DNA from: Candidatus Saccharibacteria bacterium UBA5148
GTDB taxonomy: Bacteria; Patescibacteriota; Saccharimonadia; Saccharimonadales; UBA4665
Assembly: GCA_002413835.1 (NCBI GenBank)
Contig: DHXU01000006.1
Coordinates: 2,386-66,385 of the forward strand
DNA length: 64,000 nt
Reading direction: 5' to 3'
Below, in pieces: positions 42,001 through 49,587 of the stretch. Position 1 is the stretch's first letter, and the number at the start of each line of letters is the position of its first letter. The position numbers and the translations under genes were made by a program. The notes under the pieces were generated by a model. The model made no database searches. It was given only the letters and a program-made list of their open reading frames with translations, and was not told the DNA's origin.

Positions 42001-42392
42001 TGAGTGAAATCGGCGGTGACATCCAGTCTGACGCCGGCAGTTATGGCTTTTATGGTGCTGCAGGCGCTGGCGGCGGCGAACGCGGCGTCTACAGCCAGTC
42101 CGGTGGCCATGGCCAGGGCGGGGGCTCCTTTGGTGGCTACGAAATGGGTAGTCTTTTCGACAGTACCAGCTATCAGAATGCCCCGGAACCAGGCGTCCTG
42201 GGCGCTCCGAAAGATTTCGTAGACGACGGCCCGCGTTACGTGCCCGACCTATCCGAAGGTGACGGCGTCCGGCACCAGGTCTTCGGCGTCGGCCAGATTA
42301 TGGAGATGGACGGCGACGTGGCGACGATTTATTTCAAAGGCAAGGGTGCCAAGAAACTTAACATTGGTTTCGCGCCGCTGGAGAAATTGTAG
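39015..42392 (+). CDS. pcrA: UvrD/PcrA-type DNA helicase interrupted by an intein
   Basis: 1125 codons: extein helicase of about 764 residues plus an intein at 257-617. Superfamily 1A motifs: Walker A AGAGSGKTKTLTHRI, Ia TFTNKAAKEM, II IDEYQDTN, III VGDDWQ|SIYSWRGAD (split by the intein), IV YRTNAQSR, V VTLMTLHAAKGLEFPVVF and VI RRLCYVGMTRARE. A Gly-rich linker (QSGGHGQGGGSFGGY) leads to the Tudor-like C-terminal domain VRHQVFGVGQIMEMDGDVAT. The enzyme unwinds DNA 3'-5' in repair and replication. GTG start with SD ggagcgg; no other gene follows closely. Extein function needs splicing, because motif III is broken. Confidence 0.95.
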   Translation: MELNDLLVGLNPEQRRAVETTDGPLLIQAGAGSGKTKTLTHRIAYLIASRRATPYNILAVTFTNKAAKEMRHRVGELVGQNSDNRSFMPYMGTFHGICVRLLRQDGDYIGIPKTFVIFDESDRQSAVKQASKQLMLDEKAFPARAIGSLISTAKNEMLSPDEYKAIANSPAQQAAAQVFPIYQRILKDAAALDFDDLINRTVGLLENHVEVREKWRNQFKYIMIDEYQDTNLAQYKLVKLLTNDDNNIAVVGDDWQCLLSGSLIQTADGEKAVEDVTKGEEVISASGYSKTGKFTVTAVKSFPYSGEIIKITTVSGKQLSCTPNHLLFARFDKTDSHFVYLMYAKPYGFRIGITKGTRFDGKKDDIGLRVRANQERADRMWILKICPTRAEAQYNEALYSYKYGVPQVVFHAFNNRAMAMTQEQIDSLYKEIDTETRGHEVLKEAGLNFDYPHFVPQATTRYKTKRLVINVVLFGSRRMTVRSNWADSRISANTTDKNDLSLFEKLGYSVRPGRANTFRSEIHSMDYGKIETILDEFRSELGSDVYVNRYAFMTDQKFAFTPAGNLHPGMTVPIERGGEIVGDQIKTVVKEMYDGLVYDLDIDQVHNYVAGGIVVHNSIYSWRGADFRNILNFERDYKDCTIIKLEQNYRSTGHILEAAHSIITKNSQRSDKELWTEAGKGMPVQLKQVNNERAEGEAMVIAMRRGIDSGINGKRRSYRDFAVLYRTNAQSRSIEEAFIHYGVPYRIVGGQRFYDRKEIKDIVAYLRLIYQPEDRISFERIVNVPTRGIGAKSLQNFFAWQRSLDLSMSQALTQAATCMDITAKARKALTELGDIMLSLRRQVDELPVTGLLDSLLRRIDYLHFLNDGTPQGESRQENVKELLSVAQSYAEVGLDGFLEEISLVSDIDSADFDSDAVTLMTLHAAKGLEFPVVFMTGLEETIFPHSRALYDQAEMEEERRLCYVGMTRAREELYLLCATSRMLYGGVQHNPPSRFLSEIGGDIQSDAGSYGFYGAAGAGGGERGVYSQSGGHGQGGGSFGGYEMGSLFDSTSYQNAPEPGVLGAPKDFVDDGPRYVPDLSEGDGVRHQVFGVGQIMEMDGDVATIYFKGKGAKKLNIGFAPLEKL
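39783..40865 (+). mobile_element. intein in the helicase motif III
   Basis: 361 residues from Cys (first residue of CLLSGSLIQTADGEK) to HN, with Ser as +1 extein residue. Block A CLLSGSLIQTADG, block B TPNHLLF with its His, and the C-terminal HNYVAGGIVVHN|S are complete, so splicing is probable. The core has no LAGLIDADG motif. A segment FVYLMYAKPYGFRIGITKG ... WILKICPTRAEAQYNEALYS has a GIY-YIG-like spacing with a Glu in the right region; homing activity is inferred only. Confidence 0.92.
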
Positions 42393-42507
42393 CGCCGCCT
42401 CCCAGCATACTGTAAGTAATTTTTGACACGTTAGCATAAGCGAATTATAGTCTATAGTAGTTACTGGTATATCATGACCAGACACTACGAAAATATAAGC
42501 AAACCAT

Positions 42508-43629
42508 ATGAGAACTAATAAAAAGCCCTCGCCGCCAAAAAATTCTACCTCCCTCTATAACAGACTTTCCATTCTTGTTATTGTTGTCTCATTTGCGCTC
42601 ATCGCATCGATGCTATGGGCGAGCAGCCATGCAGCCTCGGCCTTTGTTTCGGGCGAACCGGAACTGGGTACGATTACAGCCCCGGCGAGCAGCCTGAGTG
42701 ACGTCGCAGCCTCCGCTGGAAAGGCAGTCAAGTTTACGACAACGTCTCCTCCCGGCGGTGTAAGCTCTACCACGCCGTGTGTTGGCGCGGCTGCGCCCAC
42801 GCAGTGGAAGCATGTCGTCGTGCTGATGTTTGAGAACCATACGTACGACCAGGTCATCGACAATACATCCGCCCCGTACATTACCAGTCTGGCGCATCAG
42901 TGCGGTAGCTATGCCTCATGGAAAGATGCCAATTACAAAGTAACGGGCGCCACCGATGGGAATTATATTTCAAAGCCGAACTACGCTACGCTTACCAACG
43001 GCGTATCACCCACGGCCCATAACCTGACTAGTGACTCATATACGACTACGACGACGGTCGACAACATCTACAACCGGCTGAAGGGCATGGGCAAATCATC
43101 GATGGATTATTACGATGGGCCGGCTTCGACGACGCCTTGTGCGAGCGCTCACTTCAGCGGTGATTATCACGTGGCGATGCGCTACTACACGAACCTTGGC
43201 GGCCAATCGACCGACCCGACGACCTACTGTAATACGCACAACAAACCCATCAGTAATTTCATGACGGCCGTCAATGCAGGAACTCTGCCGGAATTTTCGA
43301 TGATATATCCGACGAATGACGAGAACATGCACAATAACGGTGTACCTCCTGGCGATGCCTGGGTAAAAACTTTCCTGCCTGCTTTCCTGGACAGTGCCCG
43401 ATACAAATCAGGTGACACGGCTCTGTTCTTCTTATGGGATGAGGATTCTCCGATCCCGAATGTCCTGATCGCACCATCAGTCAAAACAAACACCCACCCC
43501 GTTCCATCAACGCTCGTGTTCAGCCACTTCAGTGCGACTCGTACATGGCAGGAGATGCTCGGCATCACACCGCTACTTGGTGATACCGGCCAGGCGCCGA
43601 GTCTGCTTAATTATTACGATGGCCATTAA
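42508..43629 (+). CDS. exported phosphoesterase family protein (acid phosphatase/phospholipase C-like)
   Basis: 373 residues. A basic N-terminus and one membrane helix (LSILVIVVSFALIASMLWAS), then the same short module as the protein at 32866 (FVSGEPELGTITAPASSLSD, then VAASAGKAVKF), then a PF04185-like phosphoesterase domain: WKHVVVLMFENHTYDQVI (catalytic Thr/Glu-His region), ATLTNGVSPTAHNL, FSMIYPTNDENMHN and LFFLWDED. The family cleaves phosphomonoesters or phospholipids outside the cell. A membrane-anchored, cell-surface location is inferred. It could scavenge phosphate or attack host lipids. Confidence 0.8.
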   Translation: MRTNKKPSPPKNSTSLYNRLSILVIVVSFALIASMLWASSHAASAFVSGEPELGTITAPASSLSDVAASAGKAVKFTTTSPPGGVSSTTPCVGAAAPTQWKHVVVLMFENHTYDQVIDNTSAPYITSLAHQCGSYASWKDANYKVTGATDGNYISKPNYATLTNGVSPTAHNLTSDSYTTTTTVDNIYNRLKGMGKSSMDYYDGPASTTPCASAHFSGDYHVAMRYYTNLGGQSTDPTTYCNTHNKPISNFMTAVNAGTLPEFSMIYPTNDENMHNNGVPPGDAWVKTFLPAFLDSARYKSGDTALFFLWDEDSPIPNVLIAPSVKTNTHPVPSTLVFSHFSATRTWQEMLGITPLLGDTGQAPSLLNYYDGH

Positions 43630-43665
43630 TCCTACTATGAAGGCTCAGAAGGGGATACAAGAATA

Positions 43666-44145
43666 ATGACCGCTAGTTTGCAACATCCAGCCCTCACACG
43701 GCTACTGATAACCTGCCTGGTCAGCTTTGTTGCCGTCGGCGGCGTCTGGGCCGCCACCAATACGCACAGTTCGGCCGAGTCAGTACAGCCGACCGAGATA
43801 TCAAATCTTGGTGTCGATGCCAACGGCAACTATGACGCAAGATTACATAACCCGAATAGGGTCTATACTGTGACCGTACGGGACGGCAGGAAAATCAGCG
43901 GGCCGGCGACTATACGCGTCAAGTTAGGTGATACGGTCCGTATCCAGCTGAAGGCGCTGGGAACTGATGAAGCCAACGTTTCGTTCCCGGATTTTGCGAT
44001 CGACTCGGAATCTGATCCGTCTGATAATACACCGGGCAGCCTGCTCTTTGTCGCGGACAAGACGGGAACTTTCAAATATTACCTTGTTGACGAACATGAC
44101 AAAAACAAACAAACAGAACTTGGTACTGTGGTCATTTCCAAATAA
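43666..44145 (+). CDS. exported cupredoxin-like fold protein
   Basis: 159 residues: signal peptide or anchor at about 12-30 (LLITCLVSFVAVGGVWAATN), then a beta-sandwich with VYTVTVRDGRKISGPATIRV, KLGDTVRIQLKALGTDEANV and FVADKTGTFKYYLVDEHDKN. This is the cupredoxin strand order, but the His/Cys/His/Met copper ligands are absent, so it is probably a metal-free member. It sits between the phosphoesterase and the Nudix gene in the same direction. Confidence 0.7.
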   Translation: MTASLQHPALTRLLITCLVSFVAVGGVWAATNTHSSAESVQPTEISNLGVDANGNYDARLHNPNRVYTVTVRDGRKISGPATIRVKLGDTVRIQLKALGTDEANVSFPDFAIDSESDPSDNTPGSLLFVADKTGTFKYYLVDEHDKNKQTELGTVVISK

Positions 44146-44192
44146 TCTGTGCAGGTGCATACTAGTATTCCCAGATCAGTAAAGAGGTATCT

Positions 44193-44669
44193 ATGTGGCA
44201 AAGATTAGGAACAATAATATACTGGATCGTCTGGTCGGTCTCATACGTATATCTCCGCGGCAGTGCCCGAACCCGGCTGCTGCTGGTTGTAGGTGACGAG
44301 ATACTCCTGACACGTACCTGGCTGTCCGATGGCCGCTGGTCACTCCCGGGAGGAGGCCTGCATAGAGGTGAAGCGCCGCTGGACGGCGTAATCCGCGAAG
44401 TTCGCGAGGAAACCAATATCATACTGGAGCCCAAAACTATTACCCAGCTCCAGACAGAACGCTATCATGGTAATGGCCAATCTTTCCTCTGTCATTATTT
44501 CATGGCTGAGCTGCCGGAAAAGCCGGCTATCAAGCTGCAGCGGCTGGAAATCAGTGCCAGCCAGTGGGCCGATCCGAGCAGCGTTATGGCTGACAGGTAT
44601 GGTCCGGATGTTTTTGCTGCTATCCATGCAGCATCTAAGCATAAGCCTGAAGCTTTCGCGCATCTGTAA
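44193..44669 (+). CDS. Nudix hydrolase
   Basis: 158 residues. The Nudix box is GGGLHRGEAPLDGVIREVRE followed by ETNIIL; the expected Gly near its end is replaced by Asn (EETNI). The catalytic glutamates are present. An N-terminal hydrophobic stretch (IIYWIVWSVSYVYLRG) may associate with the membrane. Substrate unknown. SD agaggt before the ATG. Confidence 0.85.
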   Translation: MWQRLGTIIYWIVWSVSYVYLRGSARTRLLLVVGDEILLTRTWLSDGRWSLPGGGLHRGEAPLDGVIREVREETNIILEPKTITQLQTERYHGNGQSFLCHYFMAELPEKPAIKLQRLEISASQWADPSSVMADRYGPDVFAAIHAASKHKPEAFAHL

Positions 44670-44751
44670 GCTTTGATACAATGAGGCGTAGTTCCCCAGA
44701 GGATTGACTACCGGTTTTATCTGATTCAAAAGCCTCCCGGGGACCATTCGT

Positions 44752-46020
44752 ATGCAGGCAAAGTTCCGCCGACGCGGTAGTGTATACCGCCGTACTCACC
44801 AACATCGTATCAAACGTGCCAGACTTCTAGCCCGGCATCCTTTTGCGGTGCCTGTTGTTACGCTGGTGTGCCTGGCACTTATAACTGGTGTATTTCTGTT
44901 CGTCCTTAACCGACATCCGGCAACCATCAATCCCAACATCGTCGTCATATCTCACGATGAGCAGCAGCAGATCGTATCCAGCAAAGAATCGACAGTCGGA
45001 GCCTTGTTGCAGAAGCTGGACCTGAAGGTCAACGAGGGTGATGTCGTCGAGCCGGCGCTGACAACGCTGATTCAGCAGGACGATTTCCGGATTAACATCT
45101 ACCGCGCCGTACCGGTGGCGATCATAGATGGCGGCCAGAAGCAATTCGCCTTCAGTGCGGCCACGACCTCACGGAGTGTCGCCCGCCAGGCAGGCCTGAC
45201 GGTTTATCCCGAAGATACGATCGAAACAAAGCCTGTTACAGACTTTGTGGCTGATGGCGACATCGGTCAGGAACTGATTATCGACAGGGCAACACCTGTG
45301 AATGTCAATCTCTACGGTGCTCCGGTCGTGATGCGGACGCACGCCACGACAGTGCGCCAGCTGCTGGCCGAGAAGAAGATCAACCTCAAACCCCAGGACA
45401 TCGTCAATCCAGGTATCGACGCACCGATTACACCCAATGCGCAACTGGCCGTTATCCGTAACGGCGTCTCGACGGTCACGGCCCAGGAAGACATACCGAT
45501 GCCGATACAGATCATCCCTGATAACACACTTTCGTATGGTGTCTCGGCAGTACGGCAGCAGGGAGCTCCCGGCAAACGGGCCGTGACATACGAGGTGAAT
45601 ACCCAGAACGGTGTCGAGGTCAGCCGCAAGCCGATTCAGACCGTGGTCATCCAGCAACCGGTAACCCAGATTACCGTCCAGGGCGCCAACCTCAGTGGTA
45701 TCAAGGGCGACATGGCGCTGGCCGGTATCGCTCCCGGGGATTACACCTATGCCGATTACATCATCAGCCACGAATCCGGTTGGTGTCCGACCAAGACCCA
45801 GGGACAATACGGCGGCTGTCCGGCCTACAGCGGTAGCGTGCCATCCTACGGCGGTTATGGTCTATGTCAGTCAACGCCTGGCAGCAAGATGGCCTCAGCC
45901 GGCGCCGACTGGGCTACAAACCCTGTGACACAATTACGCTGGTGTGCCGGCTATGCTACCGGACGCTATGGAAGCTGGGGTGCTGCCTATAACCACTGGG
46001 TGAGCTACCACAACTGGTAA
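44752..46020 (+). CDS. Rpf-like wall hydrolase: membrane anchor, DUF348 repeats, G5, transglycosylase-like end
   Basis: 422 residues. A very basic N-terminus and a membrane helix (about 34-54, VPVVTLVCLALITGVFLFVL) are followed by three DUF348-type ubiquitin-like units (QQQIVSSKESTVGALLQKLD; FAFSAATTSRSVARQAGLTV; VVMRTHATTVRQLLAEKKIN), a G5 domain (about 255-315) and a C-terminal lysozyme-like domain with the catalytic Glu in YIISHESGWCPTKTQGQYGG and four cysteines. This is the layout of resuscitation-promoting factors and Gram-positive wall remodelling enzymes: cleavage of peptidoglycan glycan strands at the surface. In an epibiont it could act on its own wall or that of the host. Confidence 0.88.
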   Translation: MQAKFRRRGSVYRRTHQHRIKRARLLARHPFAVPVVTLVCLALITGVFLFVLNRHPATINPNIVVISHDEQQQIVSSKESTVGALLQKLDLKVNEGDVVEPALTTLIQQDDFRINIYRAVPVAIIDGGQKQFAFSAATTSRSVARQAGLTVYPEDTIETKPVTDFVADGDIGQELIIDRATPVNVNLYGAPVVMRTHATTVRQLLAEKKINLKPQDIVNPGIDAPITPNAQLAVIRNGVSTVTAQEDIPMPIQIIPDNTLSYGVSAVRQQGAPGKRAVTYEVNTQNGVEVSRKPIQTVVIQQPVTQITVQGANLSGIKGDMALAGIAPGDYTYADYIISHESGWCPTKTQGQYGGCPAYSGSVPSYGGYGLCQSTPGSKMASAGADWATNPVTQLRWCAGYATGRYGSWGAAYNHWVSYHNW

Positions 46021-46027
46021 ACCGTGG

Positions 46028-46288
46028 CTATTGCTCGTCTGATTCGGGCTCGTCGAGCAGTCCGAAGTCCGGCTCACCCAGAGCAATGCGGGTTACCTTC
46101 GGGCGACGCATCGGTCGAAAGCGGCTGGCGAGGCCGCGGATACTGACAAGTTCCGGGGTCGCCGTCCGTAGTCTGCTGAGTTGCTCTTCGGCGGTCACGA
46201 ACGTCGACACCACGCCCTGAAAGATGTCTGCTACTCCCTCTAATAACGTTGTTCCAACAGCTGCTCTATCTGGAAATCGGCCTGGCAT
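46028..46288 (-). CDS. hypothetical protein (86 aa)
   Basis: No family recognised. A helical first half (TTLLEGVADIFQGVVSTFVT) precedes a basic segment (RFRPMRRPKVTR) and an acidic tail (LLDEPESDEQ). SD aggaga lies 8 nt before the ATG. It is convergent with the Rpf-like gene and divergent from rsmA. Confidence 0.6.
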   Translation of the reverse strand: MPGRFPDRAAVGTTLLEGVADIFQGVVSTFVTAEEQLSRLRTATPELVSIRGLASRFRPMRRPKVTRIALGEPDFGLLDEPESDEQ

Positions 46289-46351
46289 ATCTTTTCTCCT
46301 GGTATTCTAGTATGCTTATTTATGAGGAAATCATACAACTTTAATCAAACT

Positions 46352-47131
46352 ATGCAACCCATTCCCAAAAAAGCTTTAGGCCAACACTGGCTGAATGACG
46401 AAATCAGCCTCGATAACATGCTGATTGCTGCTGATGTCCAGTCGGATGACGCTATTCTGGAAATCGGACCCGGACTTGGCTCGCTGACCCGTTTGCTGAC
46501 TGCGGCTGCGGCCGAAGTGACGGCGGTTGAATTTGATACCATCCTTGCCAGCAACCTGGCGCGCCACGTACCGGCCGCCAATCTGCGGGTTGTGGAGAGT
46601 GATATTCTGCGCTTCGATCTGACGACGCTGCCGCCGGATTACAAAGTCGTCGCCAACATCCCGTACTATCTGACGAGCAAGCTGGTGCGTGTCCTGTCGG
46701 AATCGCCCAATCAGCCGTTGCTGGCGGCATTGTTGGTCCAAAAGGAAGTCGCCGAGCGTCTGGCCGCTAAGCCCGGCGAGCTATCGATTCTCGGCGTCAC
46801 GGCGCAGTTCTACTGGGAGATCAGCCTTGGGCCGGTAGTCGGTGCCGAACTGTTTACGCCTCCACCGAAGGTTGATTCGCAGATTGTCGTTCTCAAGCGG
46901 CGGGCGCTGCCGCTGTTCACGAATATCGACGTCCGCGGCTTCTTTCGTATCGTCAAAGCCGGTTTCGGCGCCCGCCGCAAAACTCTGCTCAACTCGCTCG
47001 GCGCCGGCCTCCATCTCGACAAACAGCAGGCCGCGGCGCTGCTTACACAAGCCGGCATCAACCCGCAACTGCGGGCCCAGAACCTGTCGCTTGACGATTG
47101 GCACACGCTGTATACGGCGTACATTGCCTGA
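46352..47131 (+). CDS. rsmA: 16S rRNA dimethyladenosine transferase
   Basis: 259 residues. KKALGQHWLND at the start, the SAM motif ILEIGPGLGSLTRLL, VVESDILRFD, the catalytic motif NIPYYLTS, LLVQKEVAERLAA and FTPPPKVDSQIV are the KsgA/RsmA series. It dimethylates the two adjacent adenosines in the 3' hairpin of 16S rRNA. The start at 46352 (MQPIPKKALGQ) matches the family; an in-frame ATG at 46322, 5 nt after TATGCT, is the alternative. The stop codon lies inside the left arm of the inverted repeat at 47128. Confidence 0.95.
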   Translation: MQPIPKKALGQHWLNDEISLDNMLIAADVQSDDAILEIGPGLGSLTRLLTAAAAEVTAVEFDTILASNLARHVPAANLRVVESDILRFDLTTLPPDYKVVANIPYYLTSKLVRVLSESPNQPLLAALLVQKEVAERLAAKPGELSILGVTAQFYWEISLGPVVGAELFTPPPKVDSQIVVLKRRALPLFTNIDVRGFFRIVKAGFGARRKTLLNSLGAGLHLDKQQAAALLTQAGINPQLRAQNLSLDDWHTLYTAYIA

Positions 47132-47259
47132 ATTTCAAAATCCCTTCCCTCGAACCAGTTCACGCGCGGAAAGACGACTGCCGAGCCCCCGGGTCTCGTC
47201 AGATCGCCTATCCGGCTCCACTTCGGCTGGGGTTCTTGGGAAGGGATTTTGAAATTCAG
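47128..47259. repeat. perfect 22-bp inverted repeat at the rsmA 3' end
   Basis: Arms 47128-47149 and 47238-47259 (ctgaatttcaaaatccctt then ccc, and its complement) are perfect around an 88-nt GC-rich loop. It lies between rsmA and the tmRNA gene. Confidence 0.93.
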
Positions 47260-47284
47260 CCTATGCTTATATTGACAATTGTGG

Positions 47285-47290
47285 TATAAT
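47285..47290 (+). promoter_or_regulatory. -10 box of the tmRNA gene
   Basis: TATAAT 40 nt before the mature tmRNA 5' end. A TTGACA lies just upstream but at a 7-nt spacing, so it is not the matching -35. Confidence 0.5.
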
Positions 47291-47330
47291 TATCATTAGC
47301 TTGATTGAGATATATCAAGTAATCACGTAT

Positions 47331-47741
47331 GGGGCTGACTTTAAGCTCGACGTTGGACTTTATCGGTTAGATCAGCAGGTCGCTTGTCAGCGTTATAGAC
47401 AAACCCTTTTTAGATGCAACATCTACAAAAGACAAGTTAGTCGCAGCATGGGGAAATTTCTCTTTTGCTCCTCTAACGCAAGTAGCCTAATTATTTAGAC
47501 TGCCGTGCCCGAGTCGACATCAGATAGATGACCGGCACGCCAAATTCATCTGGTTGCTCAAACACTGTGATCCATAGTGTTTGCTAAGACTCAGGATTGC
47601 TGAAGTGAACAGCTTGTCCGTTCATATGTCACTTCTCAAGATTCCCGATCGAAAGAGACGGAAATAGAGCGAGACTAAACCTGTAGAAGACTGACCAAGA
47701 TAAACCGGCGGACGCGGGGGCGGTACCCGCCAGCTCCACCA
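47331..47741 (+). ncRNA. ssrA: tmRNA (transfer-messenger RNA)
   Basis: 411 nt. The 5' end ggggctgactttaagctcga and the 3' end ggcggtacccgcc-agctccacca form the Ala-tRNA-like acceptor (ggggctg with cagctcc) and encoded CCA. The resume codon GCA at 47443 follows the conserved tagtc, and the tag frame reads AAWGNFSFAPLTQVA to a TAA at 47488-47490. It rescues ribosomes stalled on broken mRNAs and marks their products for proteolysis. The tag is longer than the usual 10 residues and ends in QVA, not the common LAA. Confidence 0.95.
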
Positions 47742-47774
47742 TATTATTATAATTTCTCTAATACTGGCTCATAG

Positions 47775-47921
47775 CGGGTCAGTATTTCTTTTGCCCATGT
47801 AAAGGGTGATGACACTGGTGAAGCAAACCTGCGCGAGCAGTCAGTCGAACACCTGAAAGGTCTGATGACCACATTGTCTGGTGCGATTGTCAAGCAATAT
47901 CCTGCTAAATTCCAAGGTTAA
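47775..47921 (+). pseudogene. C-terminal coding remnant after the tmRNA gene
   Basis: A 48-codon open stretch after a TAG reads FAHVKGDDTGEANLREQSVE then HLKGLMTTLSGAIVKQYPAK and ends FQG. It looks like a real protein C-terminus but has no start codon. It is probably the tail of a gene cut by insertion or deletion at the ssrA 3' end. Family not recognised. Confidence 0.5.
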
Positions 47922-47947
47922 TCAACAGGATACGATACACTAAGAGC

Positions 47948-48379
47948 ATGATACGACGACTTTATATGAACGGAATAACTCAGGTCAAAGCCTACAGAAT
48001 ACTGCAGGCCCAGGTGGCCGCTGTAGTCCGGGACTATGGTCTGGGCTCCGTCAGCGAGTGGTTCGTACTCAGCGACGTGTACCATAACAAACAAGTCATC
48101 GCCAAAGATGTAGCGGTGCTTCTCGATGTAGAGGCACCGCTTATCACGCGGCTTGTCAATAATTTATTATATAATGATCTCGTGCAGATCAGCCTGCACC
48201 AGACAGATAAGCGTATAAAATATATCAGTCCGACGCGGCGGGCGGCAGAACTTGTGCCCACGGTGGAGGCGGCGCTCGAAGCTGTGCTCGGCAAGACGCT
48301 GACGGGTATTCGTCAGACCGAACTGGTCAGTTATCAGAAGGTCCTGGAAACAATAATTAAGAATGGAGAGTCATCATGA
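47948..48379 (+). CDS. MarR-like transcriptional regulator
   Basis: 143 residues, helical winged-helix protein: an N-terminal dimerisation helix, then LSDVYHNKQVIAKDVAVLLD and VEAPLITRLVNNLLYNDLVQ as the HTH and TDKRIKYISPTRRAAELVPT as wing and last helix, the MarR arrangement. Its last four bases overlap the start of the cupredoxin gene (ATGA), so it probably controls that operon. TACACT lies 6 nt before the ATG. Confidence 0.8.
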   Translation: MIRRLYMNGITQVKAYRILQAQVAAVVRDYGLGSVSEWFVLSDVYHNKQVIAKDVAVLLDVEAPLITRLVNNLLYNDLVQISLHQTDKRIKYISPTRRAAELVPTVEAALEAVLGKTLTGIRQTELVSYQKVLETIIKNGESS

Positions 48380-48786
48380 AAAAAGTCATCCTTATCCTCG
48401 TAGTGCTGGTGGCGATAGGCGGAATATTCCTAGTCTCGCGTAGTTCTAATAAATCTACGCCAGCCGGCAGTAACACTACTCACACTAGTAGTGATGCCAG
48501 TCCATCCGCCACCGACTCCTCACAGGCTGTTGAGACTGATACGGTGACAATAACGAACTTCAAGTTCTCGCCAGCAGTCATCAAGGTCAAAAAGGGGACT
48601 ACGGTACACTGGACGAATAAGGACGGCGTAGCCCACACCGTAACTGCCGATAGTGGCACCGGACCAAAAAGCGACAATCTGGCTGACGGCGCAACCTATG
48701 ACTATACATATACGCAAACCGGTAACTTTTCCTACCACTGCAATATCCACCCTGGTATGAAGGGCATGGTCATCGTCACCGACTAG
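48376..48786 (+). CDS. membrane-anchored plastocyanin-like cupredoxin
   Basis: 136 residues. A membrane helix (about 4-20, VILILVVLVAIGGIFLVSRS), a Ser/Thr-rich linker and one cupredoxin domain (about 55-135). The type 1 copper ligands are in place: His in GVAHTV, Cys and His in YHCNIHPGM, and Met at its end. It is a small electron carrier or copper-binding protein outside the cell. It is translationally coupled to the MarR-like regulator. Confidence 0.93.
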   Translation: MKKVILILVVLVAIGGIFLVSRSSNKSTPAGSNTTHTSSDASPSATDSSQAVETDTVTITNFKFSPAVIKVKKGTTVHWTNKDGVAHTVTADSGTGPKSDNLADGATYDYTYTQTGNFSYHCNIHPGMKGMVIVTD

Positions 48787-48808
48787 TTCACTTGCTATAC
48801 TGACTGCA

Positions 48809-49372
48809 GTGAACCCAAGATTTATATTCGTACAAGGTAATGGATCGACGACCTGGCAAGTGCCATGGGCGGTTTGGCTGAAGCAAAAGCTGGACTCCCG
48901 CGGCTATGCGACGCATTTTGAAACGATGCCTGATCCGGAGCTTGCCCGGCGGGATATCTGGCTACCGTACCTGGCGAATGACGTCAAGGTTGGCCCGACG
49001 GATGTCATAATCGGCTGGTCGTCGGGGGCCGTGGCCGCGATGCGCTATGCTGAGACGCATAAGATACTGGGTTCGATTCTGATATCACCATGCTACACCG
49101 ATCTGGGTGACAGCAGCGAGAAGCAAAGCGGCTACTATGACGACCCGTGGAAGTGGAATGCTATCAAGACGAACCAGAAGAAGATAGCATTGGTATTTGG
49201 CGATAACGATCCGTTTATACCCCAGTCAGAGTTTGCCTACATCGCCGTGCATATAGGTCCGGATAAGCTGAAGATCCCCGGCGCCGGGCATTTTATGGAC
49301 CGCCAGGACCTACCGGAGGTCCTGCGCTACATCGAATCAACCTATCCGGTAGCTGCGCCTGATAATTCATAG
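48809..49372 (+). CDS. RBBP9-like alpha/beta hydrolase
   Basis: 187 residues, GTG start with TATACT 7 nt upstream. Short hydrolase with nucleophile Ser in IIGWSSGAVAAMRYAE, acid in VFGDNDPFIP and His in GAGHFMDRQ. RBBP9/YdeN-family serine hydrolases have unknown natural substrates. The Ile-Gly-Trp-Ser-Ser elbow and size match this family. Single-gene unit. Confidence 0.85.
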   Translation: MNPRFIFVQGNGSTTWQVPWAVWLKQKLDSRGYATHFETMPDPELARRDIWLPYLANDVKVGPTDVIIGWSSGAVAAMRYAETHKILGSILISPCYTDLGDSSEKQSGYYDDPWKWNAIKTNQKKIALVFGDNDPFIPQSEFAYIAVHIGPDKLKIPGAGHFMDRQDLPEVLRYIESTYPVAAPDNS

Positions 49373-49378
49373 AGCTGT

Positions 49379-49399
49379 CAGTGTATCCGGCGTACACTG
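49379..49399. promoter_or_regulatory. 7-bp inverted repeat, candidate operator
   Basis: cagtgta and tacactg are separated by 7 nt and lie 24 nt before the ATG at 49423. Confidence 0.4.
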
Positions 49400-49422
49400 A
49401 GGGGGTAACTAAGGAGGTTTCT

Positions 49423-49578
49423 ATGGTAAATTATGGTGAAAATTATGATGACGAAGCTCCGTCGAGTACACATATAAAGCGGGCGGAACGCAAATACAGC
49501 CTGCACAAACTTGCCCAGGCGGTCGGCCGGGCACGTTTCCTGCGTAACCACGGCGGCGAATCAACCAAGAGACGATAG
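49423..49578 (+). CDS. small basic protein (51 aa)
   Basis: Starts MVNYGENYDDEAPSSTHIKR and continues basic and helical (YSLHKLAQAVGRARFLRNHG). A strong SD (aaggagg) lies 6 nt before the ATG, so it is likely real. It precedes the ABC transporter operon. No family recognised. Confidence 0.55.
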   Translation: MVNYGENYDDEAPSSTHIKRAERKYSLHKLAQAVGRARFLRNHGGESTKRR

Positions 49579-49587
49579 CGGCCGCTG

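Noticed and set aside
47272..47290. TTGACA/TATAAT as a sigma70 promoter of ssrA
   Set aside because: The two boxes are only 7 nt apart; only the -10 box is kept.
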